From contig CAZRWD010000005.1 of assembly GCA_964603785.1 (NCBI GenBank), forward strand, positions 1 to 64,000: a stretch of DNA of 64,000 nucleotides. The letters run 5' to 3'. Under the pieces are notes generated by a model, which saw only the letters and a program-made list of their open reading frames with translations, searched no databases and was not told the DNA's origin. A program made the position numbers and the translations under genes. This stretch comes from CAZRWD01 sp964603785 (GTDB lineage Bacteria > Fermentibacterota > Fermentibacteria > Fermentibacterales > Fermentibacteraceae). Below, one piece after another: positions 49,957 through 59,098 of this stretch (position 1 is its first letter; each line of letters begins with the position of its first letter).

Positions 49957-50814
49957 ATGAAAGCTGGGAGTTCCGGGACAATCGCCGTTCTGGCCGCAGC
50001 CGCGCTAGCGGCGGCGGTCGCATGCACCAACACGGTCATCATCTACGACTACTCGGGACAGGGAGGCAAGACGAAGCCGGACACCGTCTTCGTCGAGAAA
50101 CCCGGGGTCTCGGAACAGGTTCCTCCAGGCGGGTCGGTGCCGGTGCCTCCCCCTCCCGGGGGCGGGACGGCGCCTGTCCCGCCGGGGACCGGGCCGGAGG
50201 AGCACGGCATCGAGCATCCCGGCCGCTGGTCGTCGGTTGCGCAGCTCGTACCCGGTACCGCGAGGGTCGAGACGGTGATCTCCCCCATAGACAGCCTTCT
50301 CGTCTACAGGGTACTCGGCAACGTGCTCGACGGGAGGGGCGGAGGATCGCTCGAGGCGAACCCCGAGGTCTGGAGGAACACCGCGACCGGGCTGGAGGAG
50401 ACGTATCTCACCGTCGTATTCCCCAGCCACGGCACCTGGCAGGACCTCCAGGGCTCGCCCGAGGTCCTGAGGATCGAGGCCGGAGGGGAGGTGGCGGCCC
50501 GGCTGCACCTGGGCGGTGCCGTCGATGTGGTCCCGGTCCCCATGGGCGGGGGCGGCTACACGGTCACCATGCGCTTCCCCGTGGCCGTCCAGCTGCTGCG
50601 CACCCTGGCCGCCTCCGAGCACGTGACGATGACCCTGACCGACGGGGACTCGACCCTCCAGGCCGTCTGCTCGGCGGACAACACCCAGAACTTCATGACC
50701 TTCTATGATGTGTTCGTCCTCAACGACGGGACGAAGAGCATGATCCCCGAAGGAGCGGTCCCGGCGCCGGCAGGTCCCGCGACCGCGACGACCGGCAGGC
50801 CCCCCCGGAGCTAG
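49957..50814 (+). CDS. Lipoprotein with Pro/Gly-rich linker, unknown function
   Basis: 285 residues, ATG with GGGAGGAAA upstream. Signal peptide ends in LAAAVACTN (Cys about 23). Residues ~50-80 are a proline/glycine linker (PVPPPPGGG, PVPPGTGP), the rest a globular beta-rich domain (SLLVYRVLGNVLDGRGGG, EETYLTVVFPSHGTW, VTMTLTDGDSTL). The linker suggests a domain displayed away from the membrane. I do not recognise the family. TATCTA at 49914-49919 upstream looks like a -10 without a matching -35. Confidence 0.75.
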   Translation: MKAGSSGTIAVLAAAALAAAVACTNTVIIYDYSGQGGKTKPDTVFVEKPGVSEQVPPGGSVPVPPPPGGGTAPVPPGTGPEEHGIEHPGRWSSVAQLVPGTARVETVISPIDSLLVYRVLGNVLDGRGGGSLEANPEVWRNTATGLEETYLTVVFPSHGTWQDLQGSPEVLRIEAGGEVAARLHLGGAVDVVPVPMGGGGYTVTMRFPVAVQLLRTLAASEHVTMTLTDGDSTLQAVCSADNTQNFMTFYDVFVLNDGTKSMIPEGAVPAPAGPATATTGRPPRS

Positions 50815-50880
50815 ATACCGGACAGGCGCGCGCAGGTCGGGGCGTAGACTCCGCGGAGGGAGGGGGATGCCCCGAAGCGG

Positions 50881-52134
50881 TCAGCCCGCCCCTTGCACGG
50901 GATCCCCGCCTGCGGCATCGCGGAGCGGGTCCGTGCCTCTCGTCCTGGGGAGCATGAAGGCGGCCAGCCCGATGGCTGCAGCGGCGCCGAGTCCGGTTGA
51001 CGCCCTCACCCCGAAGGCCTCGGAGACGGATCCGGCCAGGAGGCTGCCGAGGGGCATGGTCCCCATGACCGAGAAGGTATAGAGGCTCATCACCCTTCCC
51101 CGCTTCTCCTCCTCCACCACGTGCTGGAGGACCGTGTTGCACGAGGTCATGAAGGTTATCATCCCGAACCCGCAGACCGGGAGCACCGCGAGGTCCAGCG
51201 CCAGGCTCCCGGAGAAGGAGATCGCGGCCAGCCCCGCCCCGAGGGCGAGCGACGAGTAGGGCAGGCTCCTCCACAGGGTGACGGGTCTGGTCGACGACGA
51301 CACGAACGCGGCACCGGCTATCGCACCCGCCCCCACGGCCGCCAGCAGGAAGCCCAGGGTCATCGCACCCCCGCCCAGGATCTCGACGGCGATGACGGGC
51401 ATCATGGTGATGAACGGGAAGGCCGCCACGCTGAGGATGGCCAGCGAGGCGAGCATCAGCCTCATGGATGGCTCGCCGAGCGAGTATGCGATGCCCTGCC
51501 TGAGGTTGCGCAGCATGCTCCCGCCCGGGAGCCTGGAGTTCTGCCGCTCGGGCTTCATCGCGAGCAGCGCGAGGATCACGGCCAGGTACGTGGCAGAATT
51601 GATGGCGAAGACCGGGCCCTCGCCCCAGGCCGCCACCACGAGGCCGGCCAGGGAGGGGCCGACGATCCTGGCGAGGTTGAACATCGCCGAGTTGATGGCG
51701 ATGGCGTTCGCCAGATCCTCCCTGCTGGGTACGATCTGCACTATGAAGCTCTGCCTGGCCGGCGCCTCCACCGCGAACACCAGTCCTCCGGCGAATGCGA
51801 GGACCGCTATCAGCGGGACGCTCGCGAACCCCGTGAGGACCAGGACGGCCAGGAGGCCCGCCTGCACCATCGCGGCGCTCTGCGTCGCGACGAGGATCCT
51901 GTGCCGGTTCCGCTGGTCCGCCAGCACGCCCATGAGCGGGAGGAGAAGGAGGGAGGGGACCTGTCCGACGAACCTGACCAGCCCCAGCATGAAGGCGGAG
52001 TCCGTGAGCCTGTATACGAGCCAGCCCTCGGCCACGCGCTGCATCCAGGTCCCTGTCACGGAGACTATCTGGCCGGAGAAGTACAGCCTGTAGTTCCTGT
52101 GCCTGAGGACGCGGAACAGGAAGCCGGCCTTCAT
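50881..52134 (-). CDS. Major facilitator superfamily transporter (EntS/MFS_3-like)
   Basis: 417 residues with about twelve membrane helices. FRVLRHRNYRLYFSGQIVSVTGTWMQRVAEGWLVYRLT at the N-terminus in short pieces (RNYRLYFSGQ, GTWMQRVAEGWL) is characteristic of the MFS_3/EntS branch, as is the loop LADQRNRHRIL (motif A). Members export small molecules such as siderophores or drugs. Start at ATG 52134; the frame continues upstream without a start that makes sense. A conserved-looking Glu/Arg pair sits in FAVEAPARQSFI. Substrate unknown. Confidence 0.9.
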   Translation of the reverse strand: MKAGFLFRVLRHRNYRLYFSGQIVSVTGTWMQRVAEGWLVYRLTDSAFMLGLVRFVGQVPSLLLLPLMGVLADQRNRHRILVATQSAAMVQAGLLAVLVLTGFASVPLIAVLAFAGGLVFAVEAPARQSFIVQIVPSREDLANAIAINSAMFNLARIVGPSLAGLVVAAWGEGPVFAINSATYLAVILALLAMKPERQNSRLPGGSMLRNLRQGIAYSLGEPSMRLMLASLAILSVAAFPFITMMPVIAVEILGGGAMTLGFLLAAVGAGAIAGAAFVSSSTRPVTLWRSLPYSSLALGAGLAAISFSGSLALDLAVLPVCGFGMITFMTSCNTVLQHVVEEEKRGRVMSLYTFSVMGTMPLGSLLAGSVSEAFGVRASTGLGAAAAIGLAAFMLPRTRGTDPLRDAAGGDPVQGAG

Positions 52135-52193
52135 TCGGCACCGCCCTTCGTCATCGGTCCGGGACGTGCGTGATGGCGGTGCCGGACCGGCTG

Positions 52194-52490
52194 TCACACC
52201 TCCGAGAACCAGTCTCCCGGGGAGGCCACGATGGCCGCCTGGTGCGAGGGGTCGTCGAGGAGCCTGATTATGTAGACCCCTCGACCCTCGAGCCTGACGA
52301 AGAGGGACACGCACTCCCCCGAGGCCTGGCGTCCGTGGCCCTCGAAGCGCCAGCTCTCGCCCCGCCTGTGCAGGTCCCCGTCGAAGTCCTCGAAATCCCT
52401 CTCGACCCTGTACGCGATCCCCGGGACGAGGCTGCCGAAGCATCCCGCCAGCCTCTCCAGGCTGTGCTCCCCGTCGAGCGGACCATGCAT
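52194..52490 (-). CDS. Hypothetical protein (98 aa)
   Basis: A short open frame between the MFS gene and the ferritin-like gene, on the same strand as the former. It has mixed alpha/beta composition (YRVERDFEDFDGDLHRRG, CVSLFVRLEGRGVYIIRLLDD) with no signal peptide, membrane helix or metal motif. The codon usage looks like that of neighbouring genes, which is why I keep it. No family recognised. Confidence 0.5.
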   Translation of the reverse strand: MHGPLDGEHSLERLAGCFGSLVPGIAYRVERDFEDFDGDLHRRGESWRFEGHGRQASGECVSLFVRLEGRGVYIIRLLDDPSHQAAIVASPGDWFSEV

Positions 52491-52529
52491 CGCGGCTCCA
52501 TCCCGCGGGCGGCGCGCGCCGTCTCCGCT

Positions 52530-52558
52530 TTGCCATCCGTCTGCCGCCGGGAGATACT
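52530..52558 (+). promoter_or_regulatory. Candidate promoter for the ferritin-like gene
   Basis: TTGCCA (52530-52535), 17-bp spacer, GATACT (52553-52558). Predicted start near 52565 gives a ~37-nt leader with GAGGAGG before the ATG at 52602. Confidence 0.55.
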
Positions 52559-52601
52559 AGTGCATCCCGGGAGAGGGAACATAAGCCTGAGGAGGCATGG
52601 G

Positions 52602-53111
52602 ATGGGAACCAGGGGAAGGCAGATAGTCGGCCTGGACGTTGACGGGCTCGTGGCCACGCTCAACCGCGCGCTCGCCGACGAATGGCTGGCGCACTACCAG
52701 TACTGGGTCGGATCGAAGGTCGTCATGGGTCCGATGAAGGAGTCCGCGGTGGCGGAACTGGTGCAGCATGCCGCCGACGAGATGAGGCACGCGGAGATGG
52801 TCTCGCTCCGGATAGTCCAGCTCGGCGGAACCCCGGTCCTCAGGCCGGATGACTGGTCGCGGCTCTCGAACTGCGGCTACGACGCCCCGGAGGACCCGTT
52901 CATCGAGAAGGTGCTCGAGCAGAACATCAAGGGCGAGCAGTGCGCGATAGGCGTGTACGACGACCTGGTGAAGGCGACCTTCCAGAAGGACATGGTCACC
53001 TACAACATGGCTCAGTCGATCCTGGCCGACGAGGTCGAGCACGAGGAGGATCTGCAGTCGCTCCTCGAGGACTACTCGGAGATGATGCAGAGGGCGCGGG
53101 CGAAGGGCTAG
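52602..53111 (+). CDS. Ferritin-like (bacterioferritin/DPS-like) di-iron protein
   Basis: 169 residues, ATG with GAGGAGG seven bases upstream. Four-helix-bundle ferroxidase pattern: LADEWLAHYQYW (Glu...His), AADEMRHAEMVSLRI (ExxH), EQCAIGVYDDLV and LADEVEHEEDL (ExxH). This matches the small bacterioferritin/DPS-like group often annotated 'ferritin-like domain protein'; such proteins oxidise and store iron or consume peroxide. The last four bases overlap the stop of the convergent M1 peptidase gene. Confidence 0.9.
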   Translation: MGTRGRQIVGLDVDGLVATLNRALADEWLAHYQYWVGSKVVMGPMKESAVAELVQHAADEMRHAEMVSLRIVQLGGTPVLRPDDWSRLSNCGYDAPEDPFIEKVLEQNIKGEQCAIGVYDDLVKATFQKDMVTYNMAQSILADEVEHEEDLQSLLEDYSEMMQRARAKG

Positions 53112-55879
53112 AACAGGAGGGCGGACAGCCCCCACAGGCTGAACGAGGCCCTCCACCGGAGCTCCCACTCGTCCTCGTCATCCGGGGGATCGGAAACCCA
53201 GGCGGGGAGCCAGATCGTAGCGAAACCGGCGAGTATGCCGATCCCCGCGTCCGCCAGGGCATTGTCCATCGTGATCCCTCCGGCCGATCCCACGACCCAG
53301 CCAGCATCCGCGAAGAGGGTAAGGGGCAGGGGCGGGATCCTCAGGGTTTCCCCCAGCCCGATGCCAATGCTGCCGTGCCGGCCCCCGTAACCGGGCAGGG
53401 CTGGTCCGGATTCGACGAAGTAGCCCTGCAGGGGAGAGAACTCCCCGTCCACCGGGAGGAGCCACCCCAGAACGCCTTCGGGCGCGAGCCCCCCTCCCGC
53501 CCGGAAGAGGTGCTGGGGAGCGGCATTCCCCCATACCCTCCCCGCGAAGAGCCTGGTGCCGGGCGAGAGGGGGACGCTCTCCAGGGTGAGCACGGCCTCG
53601 CACCTCGCCTGGATCCAGGGCTCCCCGGACCAGTCCGGGCAGATCCGGACGGACACCCCCGCCCTGCGCGAGCCCGACCTGTTCCTCACGGATGTCGAGG
53701 CACCCAGGTCCAGGATCGCACCGCAGCCCTCTCCGTACTCGCCCTCCCCGGGCACCGATGCGATGTCGGAGACGCCCTCGAGGCCGATGCCGGCCCACAG
53801 GTCGGCGGCGGGCTCGCCGAAGCGCCTCCCCCCGATCGAGCGGACGGCGCGAATTCGCGCTCTCGCCATGCCGTATCCGGACCAGGCGTCGAACGACAGG
53901 GTGGTGCCGCCCTCGCCGGACCGCTCAGGCGAGGTCGCCGCGGCGAGTCCGAAGACACCGGTTCCGCCGGACTCGAGGGGCTGCCTCCAGACGCCCTCCA
54001 GCTCGAACGGTCCGCCGGAGCCCAGGCTGGCCGCCCTGGAGATGCCGAAGAGCCCGAGCTCCCAGCGGCCGCCGGCCCATCCCGGGACGGGGACGAGCCA
54101 TGTGTTGAACCGTGAAGGCTGCTCGTAGGGATAGAGCATGGGCCTGACGGAGCCGGAAGACGGAAGGGAGTTGTTCCACGGATTCCTGTCGGGGTAGTTC
54201 GTGCCGGGGTCCAGCTCCACCCTGTCCCAGCGTCCGGGTATGGCCGCCACGCTCGTCGTGGCGGGCTCGAGGGGAACCCTGAACAGGCCCGAGGCGCCGC
54301 CCCTCCCGGCTCCGAGGTCGAGGACGGCCGGGAGCGGGATGTCGGCCCGGATGGTCACGAGCGTCGAGTCTCCCTCCCATTCGATGCCTGCTACGCTGAC
54401 GTCGGCGGAGGCCGTCGTGCACAGCCATGTCTCGAACTCGGCGGCCCAGGACCTGCCCGAGACCTCCTCGATGACCGCCCTCAGATCCCCGGTCCCGGGG
54501 TGATGGAAGGCGAACCTCCTGCAGTACTCCCGCATCGCGGCGTCGAAGACCTCCCCGCCCATCTGGTTCTGCAGCATCCGCACGAAGAGCGCGGGCTTCG
54601 AGTAGTAGAGGGCCCCGTAGTCGCGCACCCCGCCCGCCGCATCCGTCGAGGTGCTGAGGACCGGGAAGTCCTCCCCGCGGGCCACCATCCTAGTGTAGCT
54701 CGCACTTGTCTCGTCGGTGTCCGAGTAGTCGGCCACCCAGCGCGGGAGGGTGGTCATGTTCCCCCTGGGGCCGTACCTCCGATCGAAGTAGCGGAGCTCC
54801 GAGAAGGTGTTGATCCCCTCGTCCAGCCAGGCCTCGTCCACCTCGTCGCTGCCGAGCATCCCGTAGAACCACTGGTGGCCCACCTCGTGGATGACCACCA
54901 TCTCGAAGTACCTGTGGAAGGGGACCTGCCAGGGGCCGGCCAGGACGAACTGCGGGTACTCCATCCCGCCGTATGTGGCGCTCTGGACTATCCAGAGGTC
55001 GTCATAGGCGTATGGCATGTACCACTCGCCGTAGTACAGGAGGGTCGAGTCCGCCCAGGCAGCGACCTCGCCCCAGTCGTCGATGCTGCACTCCTGCACC
55101 GCGATGTGGACCCTGACCGGGTGCCAGCCCGCCGCATCGTTCCTGAAGACATGATCCGTGACCACGAATGCCGGATCGGCCGCCCATGCGAAGTCGTGAA
55201 CATCCTCCGCGACCCAGGTCTCGGTGCGGACGAGGGAGTCCGGGGACCAGAGGACCGACCGCCTGCTGCCCGTGGCCGCGGTCACGAAGCTGTCGGGCAG
55301 GGACAGGACGACCGTGAAGCTGCCGAAATCGCCGTAGAACTCGCCTTCCGACCTGTATCTGCCGAGGTGCCAGCCCATGTCGTCAAGGACGCACATCCTG
55401 GGATACCACTGGGACATCTCGTAGTGGCTCCCGTCGCGGCCCATGCGGCTCCAGATCACGGGCACCCCCACCGAGAACCCGCCGCGGAGCCGCAGCGTGT
55501 CGCCCGGAGCCGCAGGCGAGGACAGCGGGACGAAGCCGATCGTTCCGTCGACCCCCACCTCCACCGGAGAGCCGTCCAGCTCCCAGCCGGACAGGTCGAT
55601 CCAGCCGTACTCGTCCGGTGACGCCCCGGCGAAGGAGTAGTCGCCCCACGACTCCAGGTCTGCTGCGAACATCGTACCGGGATCGCGGTAGGCGTTCGGG
55701 TAGAGGTGGAGCCAGAGAGTGTCGGCGGGCCAGGCCGGCATGAAGGCAATCTCCACGGTTCCCCGCAGGAGCGTGCTGTCGGGCAGCAGGCTCGCCACTA
55801 TGCGGTAGTCCGCCCTGCTCTCCGGTGCCGGTTGACCGGCGGCTCCCAGGAGCGATAGCAGGATCGTCACGGCCGGCAA
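53108..55879 (-). CDS. M1-family metallopeptidase with C-terminal outer-membrane-barrel-like region
   Basis: 923 residues from TTG 55879 (GGGAGGAG upstream, signal peptide MPAVTILLSLLGAAGQ). Residues ~20-520 are an M1 peptidase: substrate-pocket YGGMEYPQF and zinc site His331-E-V-G-His335 with Glu354 in WLDEG; a Tyr likely lies in DYGALYYSKPALFV. After ~540 the protein has a proline/asparagine-rich joint (NPWNNSLPSSG) and ~380 residues of alternating strands (LFAGRVWGNAAP, LTLFADAGWVVG, DAGIGILAG) ending in Phe, very like the barrel of Omp85/D15-type proteins. That would place a peptidase at the outer membrane. The frame stays open upstream to 56365 but without a signal peptide at its start. 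Confidence 0.85.
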   Translation of the reverse strand: MPAVTILLSLLGAAGQPAPESRADYRIVASLLPDSTLLRGTVEIAFMPAWPADTLWLHLYPNAYRDPGTMFAADLESWGDYSFAGASPDEYGWIDLSGWELDGSPVEVGVDGTIGFVPLSSPAAPGDTLRLRGGFSVGVPVIWSRMGRDGSHYEMSQWYPRMCVLDDMGWHLGRYRSEGEFYGDFGSFTVVLSLPDSFVTAATGSRRSVLWSPDSLVRTETWVAEDVHDFAWAADPAFVVTDHVFRNDAAGWHPVRVHIAVQECSIDDWGEVAAWADSTLLYYGEWYMPYAYDDLWIVQSATYGGMEYPQFVLAGPWQVPFHRYFEMVVIHEVGHQWFYGMLGSDEVDEAWLDEGINTFSELRYFDRRYGPRGNMTTLPRWVADYSDTDETSASYTRMVARGEDFPVLSTSTDAAGGVRDYGALYYSKPALFVRMLQNQMGGEVFDAAMREYCRRFAFHHPGTGDLRAVIEEVSGRSWAAEFETWLCTTASADVSVAGIEWEGDSTLVTIRADIPLPAVLDLGAGRGGASGLFRVPLEPATTSVAAIPGRWDRVELDPGTNYPDRNPWNNSLPSSGSVRPMLYPYEQPSRFNTWLVPVPGWAGGRWELGLFGISRAASLGSGGPFELEGVWRQPLESGGTGVFGLAAATSPERSGEGGTTLSFDAWSGYGMARARIRAVRSIGGRRFGEPAADLWAGIGLEGVSDIASVPGEGEYGEGCGAILDLGASTSVRNRSGSRRAGVSVRICPDWSGEPWIQARCEAVLTLESVPLSPGTRLFAGRVWGNAAPQHLFRAGGGLAPEGVLGWLLPVDGEFSPLQGYFVESGPALPGYGGRHGSIGIGLGETLRIPPLPLTLFADAGWVVGSAGGITMDNALADAGIGILAGFATIWLPAWVSDPPDDEDEWELRWRASFSLWGLSALLF

Positions 55880-56024
55880 GGGCACTCCTCCCGTCCCTAC
55901 GACACGAATCTCGCCGACGGGGCGGGCGGGCGCAACGACGCCGGGTTTCGTGACGCACCGCGCCCGTCTGGACGCAGGACCCGCCCTGGACGATATCCCG
56001 CGCGTGGAGGAAGACGGGAACGGT

Positions 56025-56684
56025 ATGACGGAGTCCGGCGGGGCCGGATGCGGGGGTCTCCCGGAGAGCTCCTCCGGGGGGAATCCGCCGGTCCGGGCAT
56101 GGATGCCGTCCCATCTCCCCGACAGGCTCCGCTGGATTGCCGGCGCCGTCGCCTCCATCCTCCTCTTCCTCGCCGGCGCACTGCTCTTCTCCGTCGCCGG
56201 AGGCGGCGACTGGGGCCTCATGATCGGCCTGTTCGGCGGATTCGCCCTGTTCATGGCCGCGGCCACGGTACTGGGGCGCACGCTGGCCGACATCCTCGGC
56301 ATCGGCGCCGGATCCATCTTCCACCCCCGCAGGCGCGCCCGGAGCCCCAGACCCGTGTACAGCATCCTCGAGACCTACAGGGTCCGCGGCGAGCACTCAC
56401 GGGCGCTGGAAGGCTGGAGATCGGTGGTCGAAGGCGACCCGCGCGATCTCAGGGCCTGGCGGACCATGCTCGAGATAGCCTCCGCGGACCTCGGGGACCC
56501 TGACCTGGCGCACGGGATCTTCTCGGCCGGGCTCGCACGGCTGGCATCCCCGGGGGACAGGGATTCCCTCATCGAAGCGTGGGGCCTGGCATGCGAGACC
56601 CTCGGCGACAGACGCCGGTCCGGGGCGCGTGAGGCTCCCGCCGGCGGGGCGCGGCCATCCGGGAGGGAGCAGCCTCATGGGTGA
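56025..56684 (+). CDS. Membrane-anchored TPR-like protein
   Basis: 219 residues (ATG 56025; the frame is open further upstream, without a better start). Two closely spaced membrane helices at ~38-58 and ~64-85, then a short basic stretch (FHPRRRARSPRP) and a helical C-terminal half whose YRVRGEHSRALEGWRSVVEGDPRDLRAWRTM pieces have TPR-like spacing. This resembles bacterial tail proteins that recruit partners to the membrane. No enzyme motif. It starts a run of eight tightly packed genes and overlaps the next by 8 bp. Confidence 0.72.
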   Translation: MTESGGAGCGGLPESSSGGNPPVRAWMPSHLPDRLRWIAGAVASILLFLAGALLFSVAGGGDWGLMIGLFGGFALFMAAATVLGRTLADILGIGAGSIFHPRRRARSPRPVYSILETYRVRGEHSRALEGWRSVVEGDPRDLRAWRTMLEIASADLGDPDLAHGIFSAGLARLASPGDRDSLIEAWGLACETLGDRRRSGAREAPAGGARPSGREQPHG

Positions 56685-57159
56685 CATGCTGGTCCGGCTG
56701 TACGACCTCCCCTCCCGTCCGACGCCGGCCGAGGGCGATGCCTCCGCCGTCTTCCTGACGAGGAGGGCCATGCCCTGGGAGAGGCTGCCCGTGGTCGGAT
56801 GGGTCCGCTCCAGGTTCGGCGAGGGCTGGGCCGGGGAGTGCGATTGCTCCTTCGACCGCCTCCCGGTATCGTGCCACATCGCGCTGATCGGATCGAGGCT
56901 GGTGGGGTTCGCATGCCACGAGGCCACTGCGAGGGGCTTCTTCGGCCCCGTGGGGGTGGAGGAGGCGGAGAGGGGCGCGGGGATCGGCGAGTCGCTGGTG
57001 ATCGCCGGGCTGTCGGCGCTCCGGGATCTCGGATACGCCTACGGAATCATCGGCGGGGTGGAGGACGGGAGGACCGGCTACTACGCCAGGGTGGCCGGGG
57101 CGGTGCCGATCGAGGGTTCCTGCCCGGGCATATACACCGGCAGGCTGGATGTCCCGTGA
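56677..57159 (+). CDS. Small GNAT-family acetyltransferase-like protein
   Basis: 160 residues, ATG 56677 with GGGAGGGAG upstream. FFGPVGVEEAERGAGIGESLVIAGLSALRDLGYAYGIIGG in pieces (VEEAERGAGIG, ALRDLGYAYGII) is the GNAT acetyl-CoA-binding core, with the R-G-x-G-I-G pyrophosphate loop, followed by GYYARVAGAVPI typical of the last strands. Substrate unknown. Overlaps the upstream membrane protein gene by 8 bp. Confidence 0.82.
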   Translation: MGDMLVRLYDLPSRPTPAEGDASAVFLTRRAMPWERLPVVGWVRSRFGEGWAGECDCSFDRLPVSCHIALIGSRLVGFACHEATARGFFGPVGVEEAERGAGIGESLVIAGLSALRDLGYAYGIIGGVEDGRTGYYARVAGAVPIEGSCPGIYTGRLDVP

Positions 57160-57235
57160 TCATCCCCCGGGGCCCGTGTCCCGCCGTCCGGACAGGTGCG
57201 CAACGGACCCGGATTCGAATGGAAGGAGATCCTGC

Positions 57236-57652
57236 ATGGCGTGTTTCTCCGAGGGGCTCCCCGGGGTGCTGGTCCTTCTGCCCATGCTCGCGGCCGCATG
57301 CGGCAGCTCGGGCGGAGCCGTCCCGGGCCCGGGGGACTGGATCGAGCTCTTTCCCGGAGCCGAATGGAACGATTTCGAGGAGGGGACGACCGAGGTGTTC
57401 ACCGGTGTCCTCCGCTTCGTCCCCGGCGACGGGCTGCCCTCCTACGTGATGCGGTACAACCCGTACAAGCTCGAGACGGCCGACGGGACGCTCGACGTGT
57501 ACTGCGGCGGATCCGACGACCTCTCGCCTTGGGTCGGCCTGACCGTGTCGCTCGAGGGGCGCATCGAGTCGATGAACCTCGAAGGCGTCGGCTTCATCGA
57601 GATCTGGCCTTCGAGACTCGTGCCCGCGGGCGACGGCGGGGGTCCGGAGTGA
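57236..57652 (+). CDS. Small lipoprotein, unknown function
   Basis: 138 residues, ATG with GGAAGGAG upstream. Signal peptide ends in MLAAACGSS (Cys about 22). The mature part (EVFTGVLRFVPGDGLPSYVMRYNPYKLETADG, in pieces a strand-rich domain; LTVSLEGRIESMNLEG) looks like a single OB-like or beta-sandwich domain. Family not recognised. Its stop overlaps the next start (GTGA). Confidence 0.72.
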   Translation: MACFSEGLPGVLVLLPMLAAACGSSGGAVPGPGDWIELFPGAEWNDFEEGTTEVFTGVLRFVPGDGLPSYVMRYNPYKLETADGTLDVYCGGSDDLSPWVGLTVSLEGRIESMNLEGVGFIEIWPSRLVPAGDGGGPE

Positions 57653-57960
57653 GACTGGCGGATCTGGCGGTACTTCTGGCCTTCGCCGTCGTGATCGGGG
57701 TGACCGTCATGATAGTCTCCAGGGCCAGGGGGATCCTCGAGCGGTGGGCCGAGGCCGCGGGCCTCCGGATCGAGTCGTCCCAGGTCAGGTGGATCAGGCG
57801 GGGGCCCTTCTTCTTTCGCACCTCGAGGGCCCAGATCGTCTTCAGGATCGAGGTGATCGAGCCCGACGGGCGGATGCGCGCCGGATGGGCGAGGGTGGGA
57901 GGCGCCCTGTCCGGGGTCCTGAGCGATGACGTGAGCGTGATGTGGGACGGCGCGGAATGA
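57649..57960 (+). CDS. Single-pass membrane protein (103 aa), unknown function
   Basis: GTG start shared with the upstream lipoprotein's stop. One N-terminal helix (LADLAVLLAFAVVIGVTVMIV), then a cytoplasmic-looking domain with many Arg (WIRRGPFFFRTSRAQIVFRIEVI) that is reminiscent of bacterial small PH-like or regulatory domains, though no motif is definitive. ATGA overlap with tag. Confidence 0.68.
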   Translation: MRLADLAVLLAFAVVIGVTVMIVSRARGILERWAEAAGLRIESSQVRWIRRGPFFFRTSRAQIVFRIEVIEPDGRMRAGWARVGGALSGVLSDDVSVMWDGAE

Positions 57961-58586
57961 CCGGCGGCCCGGCCGGCGCGAGCGGCCCGGATGTCGTGAG
58001 ATGCCCGTGGGTGGATCCCGACGACTGCGAGTACGCGCTCTACCACGACACCGAATGGGGCGTGCCCGTCCATGACGACCGACTCCTGTTCGAGTTCCTG
58101 ACCCTCGAGACCTTCCAGGCGGGGCTGAGCTGGCGCACCATCCTGCGCAAGCGGGCGGGCTTCCGGGAGGCCTTCGCGGGATTCCGGCCGGAGGAGGTGG
58201 CCCGTTTCGACGCCCGCGACGAGGAGAGGCTGATGGCGGATGCGGGCATCGTCAGGAACAGGCTGAAGATCCGCGCGGCCATCCGCAACGCCTGCAGGTT
58301 CCTCGAGGTCGCGGAGGAGTTCGGCACCTTCGACTGCTACATCTGGAGGTTCACGGACGGAGAGCCCGTGGTGCACGAGATCAGGTCCCTCTCGGACTAC
58401 ATGGCCACCAGCCCCGAGTCGGACCTGATGAGCAGGGATCTCCGGAGCCGTGGCTTCTCCTTCGTGGGATCGACGATCTGCTATGCCCACATGCAGGCCA
58501 CGGGCATGGTGAACGACCATCACGTCGACTGCTTCCGGCGCAGCCAGATAATCGCCGGCTGCGGAGCGGGCGGACGGGACCGGTGA
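57957..58586 (+). CDS. tag: DNA-3-methyladenine glycosylase I
   Basis: 209 residues. RCPWVDPDDCEYALYHDTEWGVPVHDD (here in pieces RCPWVDPDD and YHDTEWGVPVHDD) plus LFEFLTLETFQAGLSWRTILRKR, and the C-terminal zinc ligands in GMVNDHHVDCF, are all diagnostic of Tag, which excises 3-methyladenine from alkylated DNA. The Cys, His, His, Cys zinc set is complete. ATG overlaps the preceding stop (ATGA) and the stop overlaps the phosphatase gene (GTGA). Confidence 0.95.
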   Translation: MTGGPAGASGPDVVRCPWVDPDDCEYALYHDTEWGVPVHDDRLLFEFLTLETFQAGLSWRTILRKRAGFREAFAGFRPEEVARFDARDEERLMADAGIVRNRLKIRAAIRNACRFLEVAEEFGTFDCYIWRFTDGEPVVHEIRSLSDYMATSPESDLMSRDLRSRGFSFVGSTICYAHMQATGMVNDHHVDCFRRSQIIAGCGAGGRDR

Positions 58587-59098
58587 TCACCGACGCGATC
58601 CGGGAGGTGGACCTGCACGGGCGTGCCGCCGGCCGCCTGCTGCTGTCCGCCATGCCCGGGCGCTACGGCCCGCTCGGGGTGTTTTTCGATGCCGCCGAGT
58701 CCATGCGCGTCAGCAGGATCGTCGATCTGACCGCGCCGGGAGAGGCCGCGGAGAAGTCGCCCGGATACCACGCCCTCCTCGTGGCGGGGGGGCCGGACAT
58801 CCCCAGGGAGTCCTTCCCCGTTCCCGATTTCGGGGTGCCCGGGGATCCTGCCTCTTTCGCCGCGCTCGCGGCGGGTGCCGCACGCGAGATCCTCTCGGGA
58901 GGGGTCGTACTCCTCCACTGCGGTGCAGGGATCGGCCGTACCGGCCTGGCGGCGGCCGCCGTGCTCATGGCGATCGGCTTCGACCGCGAGTCCGCCCTCT
59001 CGGAGACCGCCCGGGCGGGCTCCGGTCCGGAGACGCCCGGTCAGCTCGAGTTCCTCAGGGCCGTCGAGATGAGCCTCGCGGAGGGTCGACAGGGATGA
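58583..59098 (+). CDS. Dual-specificity/tyrosine phosphatase-like protein
   Basis: 171 residues. VVLLHCGAGIGRTGLAAAAVL contains the CX5R(T) signature, HCGAGIGRTG, of cysteine-dependent phosphatases, preceded by the general fold (RIVDLTAPGEAAE, FPVPDFGVPGD where an Asp can act as general acid). Such enzymes dephosphorylate proteins, lipids or small molecules; the target here is unknown. GTG start overlaps tag; ATGA overlap with the transporter gene that follows. Confidence 0.88.
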   Translation: MITDAIREVDLHGRAAGRLLLSAMPGRYGPLGVFFDAAESMRVSRIVDLTAPGEAAEKSPGYHALLVAGGPDIPRESFPVPDFGVPGDPASFAALAAGAAREILSGGVVLLHCGAGIGRTGLAAAAVLMAIGFDRESALSETARAGSGPETPGQLEFLRAVEMSLAEGRQG

